Assembly (NCBI GenBank): GCA_037367355.1
Contig: CM074695.1
Span: 1,736,001-1,800,000, forward strand
Length of the DNA: 64,000 bases
Source: Neoscytalidium dimidiatum
Taxonomy: Eukaryota > Ascomycota > Dothideomycetes > Botryosphaeriales > Botryosphaeriaceae
Direction of reading: 5' to 3'
Shown here in pieces: positions 46,516 to 58,648 of this stretch. Positions within the stretch are counted from its first letter, which is position 1. Each line of letters begins with the position of its first letter. Position numbers and translations under genes: made by a program. Under the pieces are notes generated by a model, which saw only the letters and a program-made list of their open reading frames with translations, did not search any database and was not told where the DNA came from.

Positions 46516-47806
46516 CCTTGCTGATGTATGAGGGTATCCGACTCGCGGTTGACGGTAGGTCGTTGGAAAGTATTAATATAAAGCGGCTTGCGCTGTGTCG
46601 TTGACTGGGCTGGCCAGTAGCGAATGGTATTACGAAGAGAGCGTGGTCGTTAAATGCGCAAAGCAAAGGGAAAAAAAACGGTCGTTGAGTGAGTAAGTCA
46701 GAAAGGAAAAGGCACGGCCTGGACACACTTTGAAGAAAAGGAAGAAAACGCTTGGAGCGAAACTGAACGGCTCACGGAAGGAAGGCTTCCATTATTTGAA
46801 TCGCATGAACATTCAAGTGGGTGTGTTCATGAGCCACGGCGTCTCAGATGTGACTGTTGCGCACGCATCTGCATTGAGCTGCGACGTCTTGCGGTGCAGA
46901 GATGCTTCAGCCCCATCACAAATGTCATGGGGCGGATGTTGATGCATGGCACTGGATCGGCTAACGGCTGGGCCGATCAAACCTTTAGAGTTATCTTAAA
47001 GCCAAGCTAACTTAAGACCCCGTGTCGTCCCGCAAGCTTCTCTTTTGAGTATAATGGACTCATCAGGCCTGCAAATGTCGGGCCATGAAGCTTTTCGCCG
47101 TGCGGTCTTTCGCGCAATAATGTGGCGACCACAGAGTCGCATGCAGAGGCTTGGGCGGAAAATAATCATCAAGTATGGATTTGCTCCTTTTTGTCGTCTG
47201 CGAGGTCATCTGGAAGAAATGCGAACGAGAAAAACGCCTTGGCTCTCAGATGATTGGCATGGCGTTGGTGGTTGTCGGGCGGAGGCTTGACAAGCGAGGT
47301 GTCAGTTGCGTCGCGGATCCCAGACGTGCGGCAGCCCCAGACGCTGACATCCACACTTCCGTCCGGGAACAGTAATAGCCGGTCAGGGCCGCGCACTCCT
47401 CGTCATTAACCAATGAGCTTGGCCACCGCTGATATTTCCTCATCTTGATTGGCAAAGGCCCTGCCCACCGCCGCCTAAGCTTTTTTGAAGCCGCACAGCA
47501 GCCGCCGCCATCTTGTCACCGCCTCATTCCCGTCCTTGGCTGTGGCTACCGTAGCCCAAAAAAAGCAACAATCTCCCAGATCCAGAGATGAAAGTGACAG
47601 GCGGAGAGCGCCAGTCCATATCTCTCCTCCATCTTTTGCCTTTCGCGAAAAAGCATCTTCCTTGATCCCATGGCTCACTTTTCCGCGACCCGATCCAACG
47701 CATGCATGGAGCCCGTATTGACCGCGTCCCTGAGTGATTCCGGTAGCGCTCGGACCGTCGTCGCTCTTCCAAGCCAGCGACATTGACGTGGCGCTGCGGG
47801 CGCAGC
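46516..47806. other. Intergenic region upstream of the cupredoxin gene
   Basis: It runs to the MHF2 stop. Several overlapping short frames exist on both strands near 47.1-47.9 kb, but none has domains or splice support. Nothing else was seen. Confidence 0.6.
46571..46580 (-). promoter_or_regulatory. TATA-like element of the cupredoxin gene
   Basis: TATATTAATA on minus, 56-65 bp before the ATG at 46515, in an otherwise GC-rich upstream region. Position and composition only. Confidence 0.4.
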
Positions 47807-48532
47807 TCAGAAATCAAGCAACAGCTGCGGCGCAAGCTTTTCCAGGTCCTCAACCTGAGAGAGATCGAAGGCGCAGCTCCGAGTCAGCGCCGCATCAATC
47901 CCACCAAGCATCCACAGCCCGCAGATCGCAACCTAATCTCTGTGACTGAGTCGGGGGTTGGCACTCACCTGCAAAAAGCCGTCTCCTGCTCCACGCTCTT
48001 CCTGGTCCGCTTCCTCCCGCTCGTACATGGCCCGCGCTAGCGCCTCGCGCACGAAAGTCTCAATGTACTTGCTGGCCACAGCCATCGCTTCCTTCCCGAT
48101 GCGCATATCCTCGTCCTCGAAACCTTCATGTAAGAGTCTATTCAGTAGCTTTGCCGGTATGGGAGGTTGATTATCCGGGCTCAAGTCGTCTTGCGACGGT
48201 GCTGGCACTGCTATTTCGGTCGCGGATGTGTCTCTGGCTGTCGTAGCGTTAGTTGAGCGGCGTCGATGTGTGCTGTCATCGACATCACCCCCATCGAGGT
48301 CGTCATCGTCGATATCGTCCAGGTCAGAGTCCGAGATGGTCAGGGTGGTAGCAGGCTTGAACGCTGAAGCGCGCGATGAAGACGCTGGAGCTGAAGCTTT
48401 GCTGGCGCGCGCCGCGGCCGCGCGGGGACCCGTAGTCTTCGACGCGCCCGTGTCGCTAGTGTTCGAGTTATCGCTGATTCTTCGTGGCGGCTTGAAGGCC
48501 GTGTTCTTGCTGGCTGTGCGGGCGGGCGGCAT
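47807..48532 (-). CDS. MHF2: Histone-fold protein Mhf2/CENP-X
   Basis: Two exons, 48532-47969 and 47854-47807, phase 0; 203 aa. The second exon is only 48 nt and adds VEDLEKLAPQLLLDF, the conserved family C-terminus. That ending fixes both splice sites (CAG|GTGAGT and TCTCAG|GTT). The histone fold occupies about 125-203: IPAKLLNRLLHEGF, then RIGKEAMAVASKYIETFVREALARA. The first ~120 residues are a disordered Ser/Ala/Thr-rich extension with an acidic run (DLDDIDDDDLDGG). With Mhf1/CENP-S it forms a tetramer that binds DNA, works with the FANCM/Mph1 helicase at stalled forks, and also sits at kinetochores. The human protein is about 81 aa, so the long N-terminus is a fungal elaboration. Confidence 0.92.
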
Positions 48533-49241
48533 GATGTGCTTTGGGCTGTGGTAGAGCGGCAGGCGATGACGATTGAGTTCGTGGACGCGTCTGCTTTGTG
48601 GGTCTGCGACGCGTCGAGCGCACCGCGTCTGCACGTGCACGCTACTTCAGCTGCTTCCCAACCGGGAAAGCATCTAGTGCCGCTGCGCCGCTTTTAGAAG
48701 CAATTATTGTGGAGCAGCGGCGCGGAGTGGGTCATCTACATGACTGCGAATGTAGTTAAAACTCACTTGGCACTACTCTTTTGCATGCAGCTTCGCGCAG
48801 ATAAGGCTCTCAACTGCGAAACTGCCCATGGCAAAACTAAGGTGAAGTGAAAACCGGCAGGTAGCTTAAATGCATCACGCAAGCATCTTGGAACAACAGT
48901 ATTTCGAAAATCTATGAAACTGTATTAGGCCAGGATATGCGCCGATGTTTTGTTCTGTAGGAAAAGTAGAAAGGGGAAGGGTATATGCTACGCTGCCATG
49001 CTGACGAAAGCAATGCTAAAAAGACACCCGTGAGATAACACAAAAGAGACTCGGATCCAGCGAACGCCACAGATGCTATGCAGCCGCCCTTGTGCCACCA
49101 TTGCCGCCGAACTGTAAGACATTTCCGTCTTGTGCCGTCTGAATACCCAGGCCCGCCTAAAACCTGTACGCACTTGAACCAAGACTTTCCGCAATAAGCC
49201 AAAAGAGCGGGACCAGCGTATGCTAAGCTCAGACATGCATG
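48533..49241. other. Intergenic region between MHF2 and the MIF-domain gene
   Basis: Both neighbours are on minus. It is AT-richer near 48.75-49.0 kb. No gene or repeat was recognised. Confidence 0.6.
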
Positions 49242-50434
49242 TCATCTTCTGAAAATGGCAATGAAACTCTTCCTTTTGCCCATCCTTGGCATCGACTTCT
49301 CATCCGGAATAGGTGGAGCGAGGAGATTCGGCGTCGACTTCATGATCGAAGGCTTGGATTTCTTCGTCGAATGACCATTCATCTTGCTGTCTACGGGGGA
49401 GACGCCGTCCTTTTCGTCGTACTCAGGGATTGCAGTCACCGAGTCAAATGGCCCTGGGCTAGGGATGGGTGGAGTGATCACGCGGCCTGATCTGGTAGAA
49501 CCTTTGCGCGACAGCGTCAAACTCTTCTTTGGTTTGAGGCTAGACCTCCTAGAGGCCTTCGTCACGGCGCGTTTCAAGCCACCGCTCTCCTCCGCTTGCC
49601 TTCTTTCTTCGCGCTCGATTTCGCCAAGGACGGTACGTCCATCGGTAGCAAGGTTGGCTTCTTCAATGGCGTGGAACCTGACGATGCCGCGATCTGCTGA
49701 GACACCGAGGATATCCCTGAGGAAGGACTGAAGCATGGCGGCGTTCCGTTTATTCGTCACCGGCTGAAGCTGTGAAGGAAGTGCCGTAACAGTGAGAATG
49801 TAAGCAGGCTCGAACGAGCCACCAAGCAAGAGGCATGACGAGTGGTCGAGGTTGACCATAACACAATGCTCAGGGCGCTGGAAACGCTGGGACATCTGGT
49901 AGGAAAGATCCGTGACAAGTGTGTATTCGTCCTTAATCTGTTTGACGTGTCAGATTACCCGCGGCTAGTCCAAATTGATTACTGGCGTAGACTTACGATT
50001 ACATTAGTTTTGAGGTCAGCGATGATGGGGCTGTCCTTGGTGATGCGCTCCCGCGCAGGTCCGGTGGTGTCCCTCTCGTTGAATTGGCCTTCGAAGTACC
50101 GGGTCCTGCGCTTGGACTTGTGGGTGCGATTGAGACCCTCGGTTGCATCGAGCTCCCTCTTCTCCCCAGGAGCACCCCATTCGACATTGCGAGTGATGTT
50201 CTTGCGGTCGACAAGAGTCTCGCCTTCAGCAATGCCGCGTGATGACCTGGGGGGGACTTCCTCGAAGGAGAAGCTAGAGTGAGCTGGGGAAAACTGTTCG
50301 CGGTCGGCAGGCGGAGCAACCAGAGTAGCGCCGACAGGCTTGGGGAATTGGTCGGCAGCTGAAGACATGGTGGAGGTCGATGCTCTTTCGTTGGACATGT
50401 TGGATGGAGTGCGGGAGTGTACTGAGTGAGGCAT
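49242..50434 (-). CDS. Protein with an embedded MIF/tautomerase-like domain
   Basis: Two exons, 50434-49997 and 49937-49242, phase 0, with a 59-nt intron; 377 aa. Residues 1-130 are polar and probably disordered (Ser/Pro/Thr-rich, basic near 110-118). Residues of about 134-250 match the macrophage migration inhibitory factor fold: an initial strand SPIIADLKTNVI, then VTDLSYQMSQRFQRPEHCVMVNLDHSSCLLLGGSFEPAY. After that come LPSQLQPVTNKRNAAMLQSFLRDILGVSADRGIVRFHAIEEANLATDG. The tail is basic and Ser-rich, with KKSLTLSRKGS and a final KRKSFIAIFRR. MIF tautomerases use a free N-terminal proline; here the matching Pro136 is internal, so tautomerase chemistry is doubtful unless the protein is cut. 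Its function is unknown. Confidence 0.82.
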
Positions 50435-53400
50435 GCTTTTCCTGTTGCGAATATGTATTCTGAGCGTGGGTAATTGCCGGCCGACTGGCGACTATGTGCA
50501 GCGCAGGCGTGAAGATAACGATCAACGTGCGGAATTCTGTTGGGCTCAAAAATGCGAGGTATGGGCGGGCGGCAGGGCTACATGTGACATTCCTCTTGTA
50601 GTGTACTCGGTAGTGTATACGGTGGGTGGCGGGGTGAGCTGGAGGGCTGACGATGGCCAGAAGCGCCAGGAGCGGCAGATCGCGGACGCCCCGAGGATTT
50701 GTGGCGTGCCGGCGGGAGCTGGAATGAGAGACGGTGAGCCAGAGGGCAGGAGCAGCGCAGCTAAGAAGACGTGGACAGCTCGCCCTGGCGGGAGGTGGAG
50801 GGTGTTATGTCGAGAGTCGCGCGCCGCCACAGAAAAGCAATCGGAGCAGGCGTAGGCGCAGGCGCAGATGCTGGGACTAGGACTGGGACTGGGAGGCCGG
50901 CGCACATGCAATGCAGAAGCAACAACGACGGGCGCGCGGGCGGCAGACGGGCACACGACCAGGCTGGACGCACACGCATTCCTCTGCTCTCAAGACGCCG
51001 GACCCTTGCCGTGGCCCAGGCGGCCGCGCACATCGCTAAAACACTCTCGGCTGGTCGCATCGCGAGCATCTGCGGATGGTCGACAGGTGCGGAAAGGCTC
51101 GCCCGTGTTATCGGCGGCCGTGGAGGGATCAGGCCCGCATCGCGCTGCCCGAGCCGAGTTCAAAGCCAAGCCCGGGCAGATAAGCCAGGCAGGGCCCGCC
51201 CGAGGTGCCAATAGCCTGCCACATGAATATCGCTGAGTCGATATCAGCGCGCGCAATATCGCCCGTCATGCCTTGCGATTCGTGCCGCCAACAGCCAGCC
51301 CAGGGACGCCGTCGAGCGCGGTTCGCGAACACGCCATCGGCCAGGCCTGACAGCCGCACGGCGCAGCGCAGCATGCTGTGTTGGTTGCAGTGCTCCCGCA
51401 AGCTAGCTAAGCTTCACCAGCGCAGTGCTGCATCCGTAAGGCTCGTCGCCGCTTCGGGCCTGTCCTGCGCGGCGCTTGCTGAAATTGCTCCGTGGCCCCC
51501 CACCCCCTCCACCACCGACCACCAACACCCAACACCCCAGGCCCCGTCGCCGTTACCCACTGCGCCTCCGCAACAGCCGCCTGCCTGAAGATGCATCCAG
51601 CCAGTCCTGCGCTACCGCCTGCTTCACACTCCAAACTCCCACGGCATCCCATGCTATGCCATGCCAATACCACCCTTAGCGCCCTGCCAGGGTCAGCCGC
51701 TGCGCGCCTGTTTGGCCCGGTGCGGCAGCTGGCTGTTTCTACTTCGTAACGCGTACGACCGCTCCTCCATCCCATCGCCAACCGCCGCCGGCCCTGCGGT
51801 CCGTATCTCGCCCACACGCTGAGGTGACGTTCGAATTTCGGAGATGGACCCGAGTGCCCTCTGAGTAATGTACCATGATCTCCCTGCTACAAATAGATAC
51901 CAGCCCCATTCCCTGCTCGGTCAGTCGACAGGGAGCGCCCCCTGCCAAAAATAGGCTCTACCCGTTCGCACTGCCGCCTGCCTGAGCTGGCCGCCGGGCA
52001 GACGCAGCGGGGAGATAGACAATCGCCTCTGCCGTGGTGTGCTGCGCGGCCACTGCAAGCCAGCCGCATGCTGCAAGCCGCGCAGATGCGCTTACCTTAG
52101 GAGTACGATCGAGGGGCTCCGCGATCGTTTGGCTGTCGTGAAAGGTCCAGGCCTGGTAGCGAGTAACGTTGCACAGGCGCTGCTCTGCGCCACTGAGCTG
52201 GTCAAATGCCGCTGTTGATTCGCCCGCTCTGCGTTTCAACATCTGCCACCTGCCTGCAGCGCTGTGGGGGTTACACAAAACGCCTCACCGACCTTTACTC
52301 CACATGCCGTTATTCCATCAATGTCCCGCATTAATTGTCTTCTATCCTCGTCATAAGCCCTTTGTTGTGGTTCTTCCAGCAGGGCTACGACTTTATATTG
52401 CCGCCATATAGCAGTCAGTGTTGGCCTCCCGCCCGGCAGCTCCACTACAACAAAGCCTTTACAAATCCAACCGCAGGGGCAGATCATGCCTTGCGGCTGC
52501 TTACCGGGCACAAAAAAAATACTATGGCACGTCCTAGGGAGCCCGCAGCGGATGTCACGGAGCTAACGCGGGGACCACCAAGGAGATTTGTGCTTCCGGC
52601 GCGCGGATTGGATCTGAAAGAGCTTGGGGTGCAGCTGCAAAGGATCTTTCCTTATGCAGCCGCGGACGCCCAACGTCTCTACTGCGAGGGAAATCTTTTC
52701 AACGTGGTGTCGCAGACTCCACAGCCATCTGACATGCAGCCACCGACACAGGAAGCTACTTTTCTCCTCCTTGCGGCTTGTATCGTCCCACGCCCTTCCA
52801 TCGCCCGAGATTTCTTTGAGACAAGGGAGTGGGCATCCCGGTTTCCCTTCCGTCCGAATGACATTATGACCCAGTCGAATGGCTCGTTCTAAGACATGCT
52901 CAGTCGATATGGAACACTGTATATTGCTTGAAGAGAGCTGCTTTTTGTCCTAATTGCTCCGGGCCGTCGATCAGCTGCCAAGTCTCCTATAGTTTGAGAC
53001 AATGCGTAATCCCGCCCCAATCTCAGAGACCTTATAGGAGTGGGCCCGGGTTTAGCGAGGATTAATGCTGACAGTAACATTGAGTGGGTCGTACTTCCAG
53101 AAACTCTTAGTCCACGTTGTATGACTCGACGGGGAGAGCCGAGGTGAGTGTCAGCAGCCCAACGTTCATGGATCTTAACCTTTTTGATTAGACTTTTCCA
53201 ATTCCAATACGAAGGGCGAAAGTGTACCCCGTTGCTTGGCAACGGTCCCACCGGGAACGCTATGGGATCATGATCCTTTCTCTGAGAGCTGGATAAGAAA
53301 GTTTTCTCTTACTGGAAGATCAAGATGGTCTTTAGCAACCCCAATCTCCGTGCAAACAGAATCTCAATACGTGATATTACAAAAGTTATTCCAAGTTTCC

Positions 53401-53466
53401 GGGCTTCTTTTTCTACCCATTCCCTTTTTCTGTTTTTTTTTTTTTTTTCTGGTGCTGCGCGTCATT
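50435..53466. other. 3.0 kb stretch upstream of the MIF-domain gene with no firm gene
   Basis: It separates the MIF-domain start from the PSD1 stop, both on minus. GC-rich frames at 50.5-52.2 kb are low-complexity Ala/Arg/Pro translations. One short plus frame (52524-52892) is listed separately as doubtful. A T17 run lies at 53432-53448, close to the PSD1 3' end. No RNA gene was seen. Confidence 0.55.
52524..52892 (+). CDS. Doubtful hypothetical ORF, 122 aa
   Basis: An uninterrupted frame from an ATG to a stop, reading MARPREPAADVTELTRG at the start and containing RGLDLKELGVQLQRIF and PSIARDFFETREWASRF. The composition is protein-like (balanced, not low-complexity), which is why I list it. 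I recognise no family, signal peptide or membrane segment, and no intron is needed. It may be chance, a recent gene or a fragment. Confidence 0.25.
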   Translation: MARPREPAADVTELTRGPPRRFVLPARGLDLKELGVQLQRIFPYAAADAQRLYCEGNLFNVVSQTPQPSDMQPPTQEATFLLLAACIVPRPSIARDFFETREWASRFPFRPNDIMTQSNGSF

Positions 53467-55176
53467 CTAATCCTCTTCCACGTATCCAATCGCCTGCCCA
53501 ACCTTGAGTTTCTGGCCTTTTTCTATTGTCCACTTCCAACCACCCTTGGTGCCAGTGAAGCCTTCGTCGAGACTAGATTTTCGTTGAGGCTTCGGCGCCT
53601 CAAATACCAGCACGATAGTGCTGCCCAGTTGGAAACCTCCCATCTCTTCTCCCTTCTTCAAAGCGTGGCCGCCAAGCACATTGCTAGCTCCATAGTACGT
53701 CGCCTCGGCATAGCCCGAATACGGCTCACCACGCTTCTGTGCCTCCTCTGCAGCGCGGTCAGCAGCCGTGTCGGTCGTCAAACTATTGGTCCGCAGCTCT
53801 CGATCAAAATTGATGACGATGGAGCCAACGTTGGTGGCGCCGACAGGGATGTAGGAGAAGAAGCCCCAGCGCCATCTTCCGAGAAGGACAACGCGCTCGT
53901 TTAGCGTGAAAAGTCCAGGCAGCGTCCGCACAAGGTACGGAGAGACACTGTACAGCTCGCCTGCAAAGTGACGCCGCGACTCCGCCACCCAGTTGACAGG
54001 GGAGTGAAACCGATGGTAATCGCCGGGAGCGAGGTAAATTACGCAGTAATAAAGTGCAGTAGGTTTCTGAGTGGTCATGGGACTCCACCATGGCCGCTTA
54101 CCCAGCTCAAGGTCAGCTCGGACCTCAGCTTCCGTGGAAGGACTGTGCGGAGTAGATTGGTCCAAAACCTCGCCCTTCTTGCCTCTTGGTGGACCTGAGA
54201 ATAGATTAGGCAATGTGTACGAAATGCCATTGACGCGTGCGAATTCCTCGTCAGCTTTAATGATTTCCTCGTCCCCATCGGCCTTGCGCTCAGGGCTTGG
54301 CTGCGGGGAGGACGAAGACCACGAAACATTCGAGCCAGCATCAGAATTGCGCCTGCTTGGAGGATTGCTTCCAAGGAGAGCATCCAGACTGTACGTCACA
54401 CCCTTGACTTGCTCGACCTCGCCGTTGTCAATTGTTCCAAACTGGACAACCTTACCGTCCGCTGGGGACACAATTGCATTCGGATTGGGGTCGATCGGCC
54501 TTACACCGGGTTTCAGCGTGCGATAGAAAAATTTGGCTAGGTTTGGGTATTTGTGCAGATCCTGTTCTTCCATCTCGTCCAAATTTACGCCAAAAATGAA
54601 CGAATAGAGCTTGAAACCGGGTACACGCAAGTAGTAAGGGATGTCCAGTTCGTTGAAACGGCCCCAAAGACGAGACAGAGCCTTGAGCGGTAAAGTCGAC
54701 ATTACTTGAACTTGCCTGTGCCTCGTCAGCACAACGCCAGGAACGAGAAAAAGTCAGGCATACCAAGGACCACTTGGTCGGATCCTCTTCCTCTTCGGCG
54801 GCCTCTCTCCATCGCCATTGTCACTGCTCGCATAGGAGCCGGCTTCCTCGTCTCGCCTGGCCTTCTCATCGCGCTGAATGCGATAGAATTGGAAAGCACC
54901 TAAGAAACCAATGCCGAGAGCAACTGGTATGGGCCTCCATTCAATCTTGGTGTTCCGGAGAGCTTCTCTGAGTCTTGCACGGAATGACTCTTTTCCATGG
55001 TTCTGACGGGACTCTAAGCGGCGTGCAGAGACGGAGAAGGTCCGAGGATTGGAGTGAAGGCGAGGATGGCGCACAGGGGAGCACGGCGCAAAGGTATACG
55101 GTCGTGGCGGACAGGAGCGCAGAGCGAGGTGAAGACGGTGGGAAAGTCGGGCGAGCCCTATCCCATGAGCGGCCAT
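53467..55176 (-). CDS. PSD1: Mitochondrial phosphatidylserine decarboxylase proenzyme (Psd1)
   Basis: Two exons, 55176-54764 and 54715-53467, with a 48-nt intron; 553 aa. An Arg-rich presequence (residues 1-60) is followed by one membrane helix at about 82-98 (PIPVALGIGFLGAFQFY). The catalytic domain has NAIVSPADGKVVQFG, LYYCVIYLAPGDYHRFHSP with the conserved His pair, and the self-cleavage motif LGST at 501-504. Cleavage between Gly502 and Ser503 makes the short alpha chain (about 51 aa) with its pyruvoyl cofactor. A Ser/Glu-rich insert of about 90 residues between the ADGK and LYYC blocks is common in filamentous fungi. The enzyme makes phosphatidylethanolamine at the inner membrane. It shares a 405-bp divergent promoter with the Usa1-like gene. 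The ATG at 55176 was chosen as the first in frame. Confidence 0.95.
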
Positions 55177-55581
55177 CTTATTGCGGCATGTGGTGGGCAA
55201 GAATCGGGTGAAGCGTGAACGTCAAAGATGCGTTACAGAGGTGAAAGCGGGTCGGCGGCGGTGATGACGCTGTAGTGGCCCGCGGCGTCGGGAAGCCGGC
55301 TTGCGCGAGCTCGGCCGTGCGACCCTGCAGCTGTAGACGATCTACGTTGCGTTTCTGGCACCTTCGCCCACTACATCACCTTTAACTCGCCCTCTTCCTC
55401 CACTCGCCCCAGATGCTGTCCACTAGTACAAACAGTCCTTGAACCATCACGCGACCGAGTTTGCGCAAGGGCGCCCCAGCTCAAGCTCCCCAGGCCTTCG
55501 ATTTCGGCGCTCTGCGTCAGCGCCGTCGCACAAACAAACGCCCGCTCTAGCTGTAGTACCCCGGCTTCCTGGACGTTCAAC
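55177..55581. promoter_or_regulatory. Divergent promoter region PSD1 / USA1-like
   Basis: 405 bp between two opposite start codons, no TATA box seen, GC-rich. Both 5' UTRs must lie here. Confidence 0.55.
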
Positions 55582-58133
55582 ATGTCTGCCCAAACAGTAG
55601 ACGTGCGCATACTGTCGCCATCTCCAGAGGCTGAAGGTGGCATTACCTTCTCCGCGTTGCCCACTGCGACAACTATTGGAGAGCTCAAGATCAAGATCAA
55701 GGATGAGCTTCCGTCTCATCCCGCCCCAGAGCGCATGCGCATCATCTACCTTGGCAGGGTCGTGTTGAATGAAACGACGTTAGGGGCGGTCCTTGGAGAG
55801 GTACGCCCTTAGTAAAGAGAAGACTCAAGCTCGCACGCGCTCACATTACGCTACAGATCCAGCAGGGACGAGTATACAATATCCATATGGTCCTGAGTGA
55901 AGCTCCCACCATGCGATCCTCCACCGCTCCGCCTACCAACCCTTTCCGCCATGTGCCTCCGCCACATAATGCCCCTAGTACTCGTGCAGCCGGTCCCAAC
56001 CGCCCGCAGTCTCAGCCGCCGCGTGTCGACCGTGCCTCAGGGCCGGGCGTTCCTCCATTTGCAGCACCCAATGTCCAGCAAGGCATCCCAGTCACCAGTG
56101 CAGCCTTCATGGAACACATGAATATCGCACACCAGGCAGCTATGCGCCAAATGCACCAGATGCAATTAGATTTCAACCAGAGGAGGAGTGCCGAAGCGGC
56201 ACAATCTGCTGATAACAGCAATGGCCAGTCTGCTGGGGGCCATGCGCGCTCGACTTCACAGCCTACGAGCAGGAGTGAGCAGCAACCACAAACGCAACCG
56301 GGCCGAGTCACAATCACACAGGGAGGAATTGGACCAAATGGAGAACGCTGGAGTTTTTCTGTGAACAACGGTGCCGTCCTGCTACCTCCGCAACAGCCTG
56401 CTCTCGGGTTACCTCAGATTCCTATTGTATTAGACCCTAGGGCACCTATCAGATTACCGGATCCAATGAACGGTATGGATTCTAGGAGAATGTTAGACCA
56501 CGTACACAGCAATCTTGAGGCCGCTCAGCAACAGGTTGCCGTCATCAACAACATCCTTGCTCCTGCAAACGTTTCCAGAGATGAGGTGTGGCTTATGCCC
56601 CCGGCCCAGTTTCAGCGTGCAGCTATCGAGATCGAGCGATTAAACATATATCTCAACACTATGGACCAGCTACTACATACGCTTGTTGCCAATCCGCTCT
56701 ACTCTCGGAATCGCGAGTTAGTCTCATTGCAGATGGATAATGAGAGCATGCGCAATGCAACACGCCGCCTCATTCGTACACTTGGGGACCATATTTCAGC
56801 AAGAAGGCAAGAAACCGAGAACGCGAGAGAAGTACCTGGTCAGTCTTCGTCTCCTCAGACTAACGACGCTTCCGCTGCTATCGGTGGTGCCAGGATGGAA
56901 TCGCCTCCCAGATCCGCTAACATGAACAATATTTTCTTGCTTTCCTCTCCAAGCGGACCCCATGCAATTGTATACTCTCCAGAGGGAACTTTCACCACAC
57001 CTGGCTCCTCTTTCGGTGATACATTGACTCAGAATCTCGCTTACCAGCGGGCTCTGAGTGATGTTGCCCGTCTGATGGCTCCTACGCACGCCAGCCTTAC
57101 AGAGAGACAAGTTCCAGCTGCCGCACCACAGGCAAATCTAGTAGCACCTGGCGTCGGTGTCGATATGTTTCCGGCACCTGGAGAAGCTGTCCGGGCCAAT
57201 CAGCCCCAGAACCCTGTTCAGAATCCGCTTCTGGCAGGCATCCAGCCGCAACTGCAACAGCAGATTCTCCAGCAGCAACAGGAGGCCAATCAGCTGCCAA
57301 TTGCTGCAATCGCGACGCACTTCTGGCTATTGATCCGCATTTTTGGCATGCTTTGGTTTTTCAGCGGCGCCGGTTGGCAGCGCACCCTCATGCTCTCGCT
57401 CTGCGGTCTGGCCATCTACATCATCCAGTCTGGCATCTTGCGCGAGCGCGTCCTCGGCAACCGCTGGGACCGCGTCCGCCGCTACTTCGAAAATCTGGTG
57501 GGAATTCCCCACCCGCAACCGGCTCAACAGCAACACCCTGCGCAGCAAGATCAAGCGAACGACGCGCACAACAACCCCGCAGTCGACATTGGTCCGCCCG
57601 GTCGCCGCGGAAGAATGAGGGACCCTTCACCTGAGGAAGTAGCCAGGAGGCTTTGGCGCGAGCGCGGGCAGCAGCAGAGAGTTTGGTTCCGCGAGAGACT
57701 ACGCACGGTCGAGCGTTCACTGGCGTTGTTCGTGGCAAGTCTGTGGCCCGGGCTCGGTGAGCGCATGGTCGCGGCGAGGGAGGAGGCCGAGGCCCAGGCA
57801 AGGAGGGACGCGCAGGATAGAGAAGAGGCTGAGCGCCGTGCCGCCGCTGAGACGGAAGCACAGGCGCAGGCTCGAGCTCAAGCCGCGCAAGAGACGGGTG
57901 AGAGTGCGAGTCAGACTACGGATGCGATGAATGGTGATGCGGGAAAGCAGGAGAGCTCTGGGGATGACTCACCGCCTCCCGTTGAGCCTGAAAAAGTAGA
58001 TAAGGGGAAGGGCAGGGCTGTCGATGTGGAGGAGGCCAGCTCATCGTCTGTCGAGCCTGCGGCGAATGAAGGCAGTGATGGTGTAGCCACTTCAAGGCCG
58101 AGGGACGGGTGGTCCTTTGCGGATTTGGATTAG
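55582..58133 (+). CDS. HERPUD/Usa1-like ubiquitin-like-domain ER membrane protein
   Basis: Two exons, 55582-55800 and 55857-58133, phase 0, with a 56-nt intron; 831 aa, close to yeast Usa1 (838 aa). Residues 5-83 form a ubiquitin-like domain: VDVRILSPSPEAEGG, TIGELKIKIKDELP, RMRIIYLGRVVLNE and QQGRVYNIHMVL after the splice. A long Gln/Asn/Pro-rich linker follows. Two hydrophobic segments lie at about 560-577 and 583-600 (HFWLLIRIFGMLWFF and LMLSLCGLAIYIIQSG). The C-terminus is charged, with a coiled-coil-like run of Arg/Glu/Ala and an acidic end. HERPUD/Usa1 proteins scaffold the Hrd1 ubiquitin ligase in ER-associated degradation. The alternative is a Dsc-complex ubiquitin-like subunit, but those are much shorter. 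Confidence 0.78.
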
Positions 58134-58648
58134 ATGAAGTAGTGTGTATTGTATCTCATTTTTGAGGAGTAGTCCGGTTTCTTAGGATAGCAGGATTTTA
58201 GTGGGCTATTCCGATGGCACAGCGTTGGCGTTGGGGGTTGCTGCAGGCTTTACTTGCCTCGGCCCTAGTTTTCTTTCCTTTCTTTTCTCCTCCCGTCCTA
58301 CTCCATACCTACGTTGCGATCACAATTTGTATTCATCACACAAGGTCAATCCGTCGGGGCCATTATTTATAGTGACGAAAGATGAGTAGGGAGTCGGAAG
58401 CACAGGGTATCGCGTAAGTACTCTGGGTTTGCGCATATGATGTTGTATGGACAGAAGGTTCAACACCATCTGTGAACATTTATATTACAGCATATCGCTG
58501 GAATATTCTGTTGGACCTGCTACATGTCGAAGCCATTTCCATCCGTTCTCCGCCTCAGTTTGATTTTACAAGCAGATACCACAGCACCGCACAATCTCAG
58601 ATTTGACTTTCACCCTAGACATTAGCACAGCAACCGCATTCCCCACTC
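58134..58648. other. Convergent spacer between Usa1-like and PP2C genes
   Basis: 515 bp between converging stop codons, AT-richer, presumably both 3' UTRs. No other feature was seen. Confidence 0.6.
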
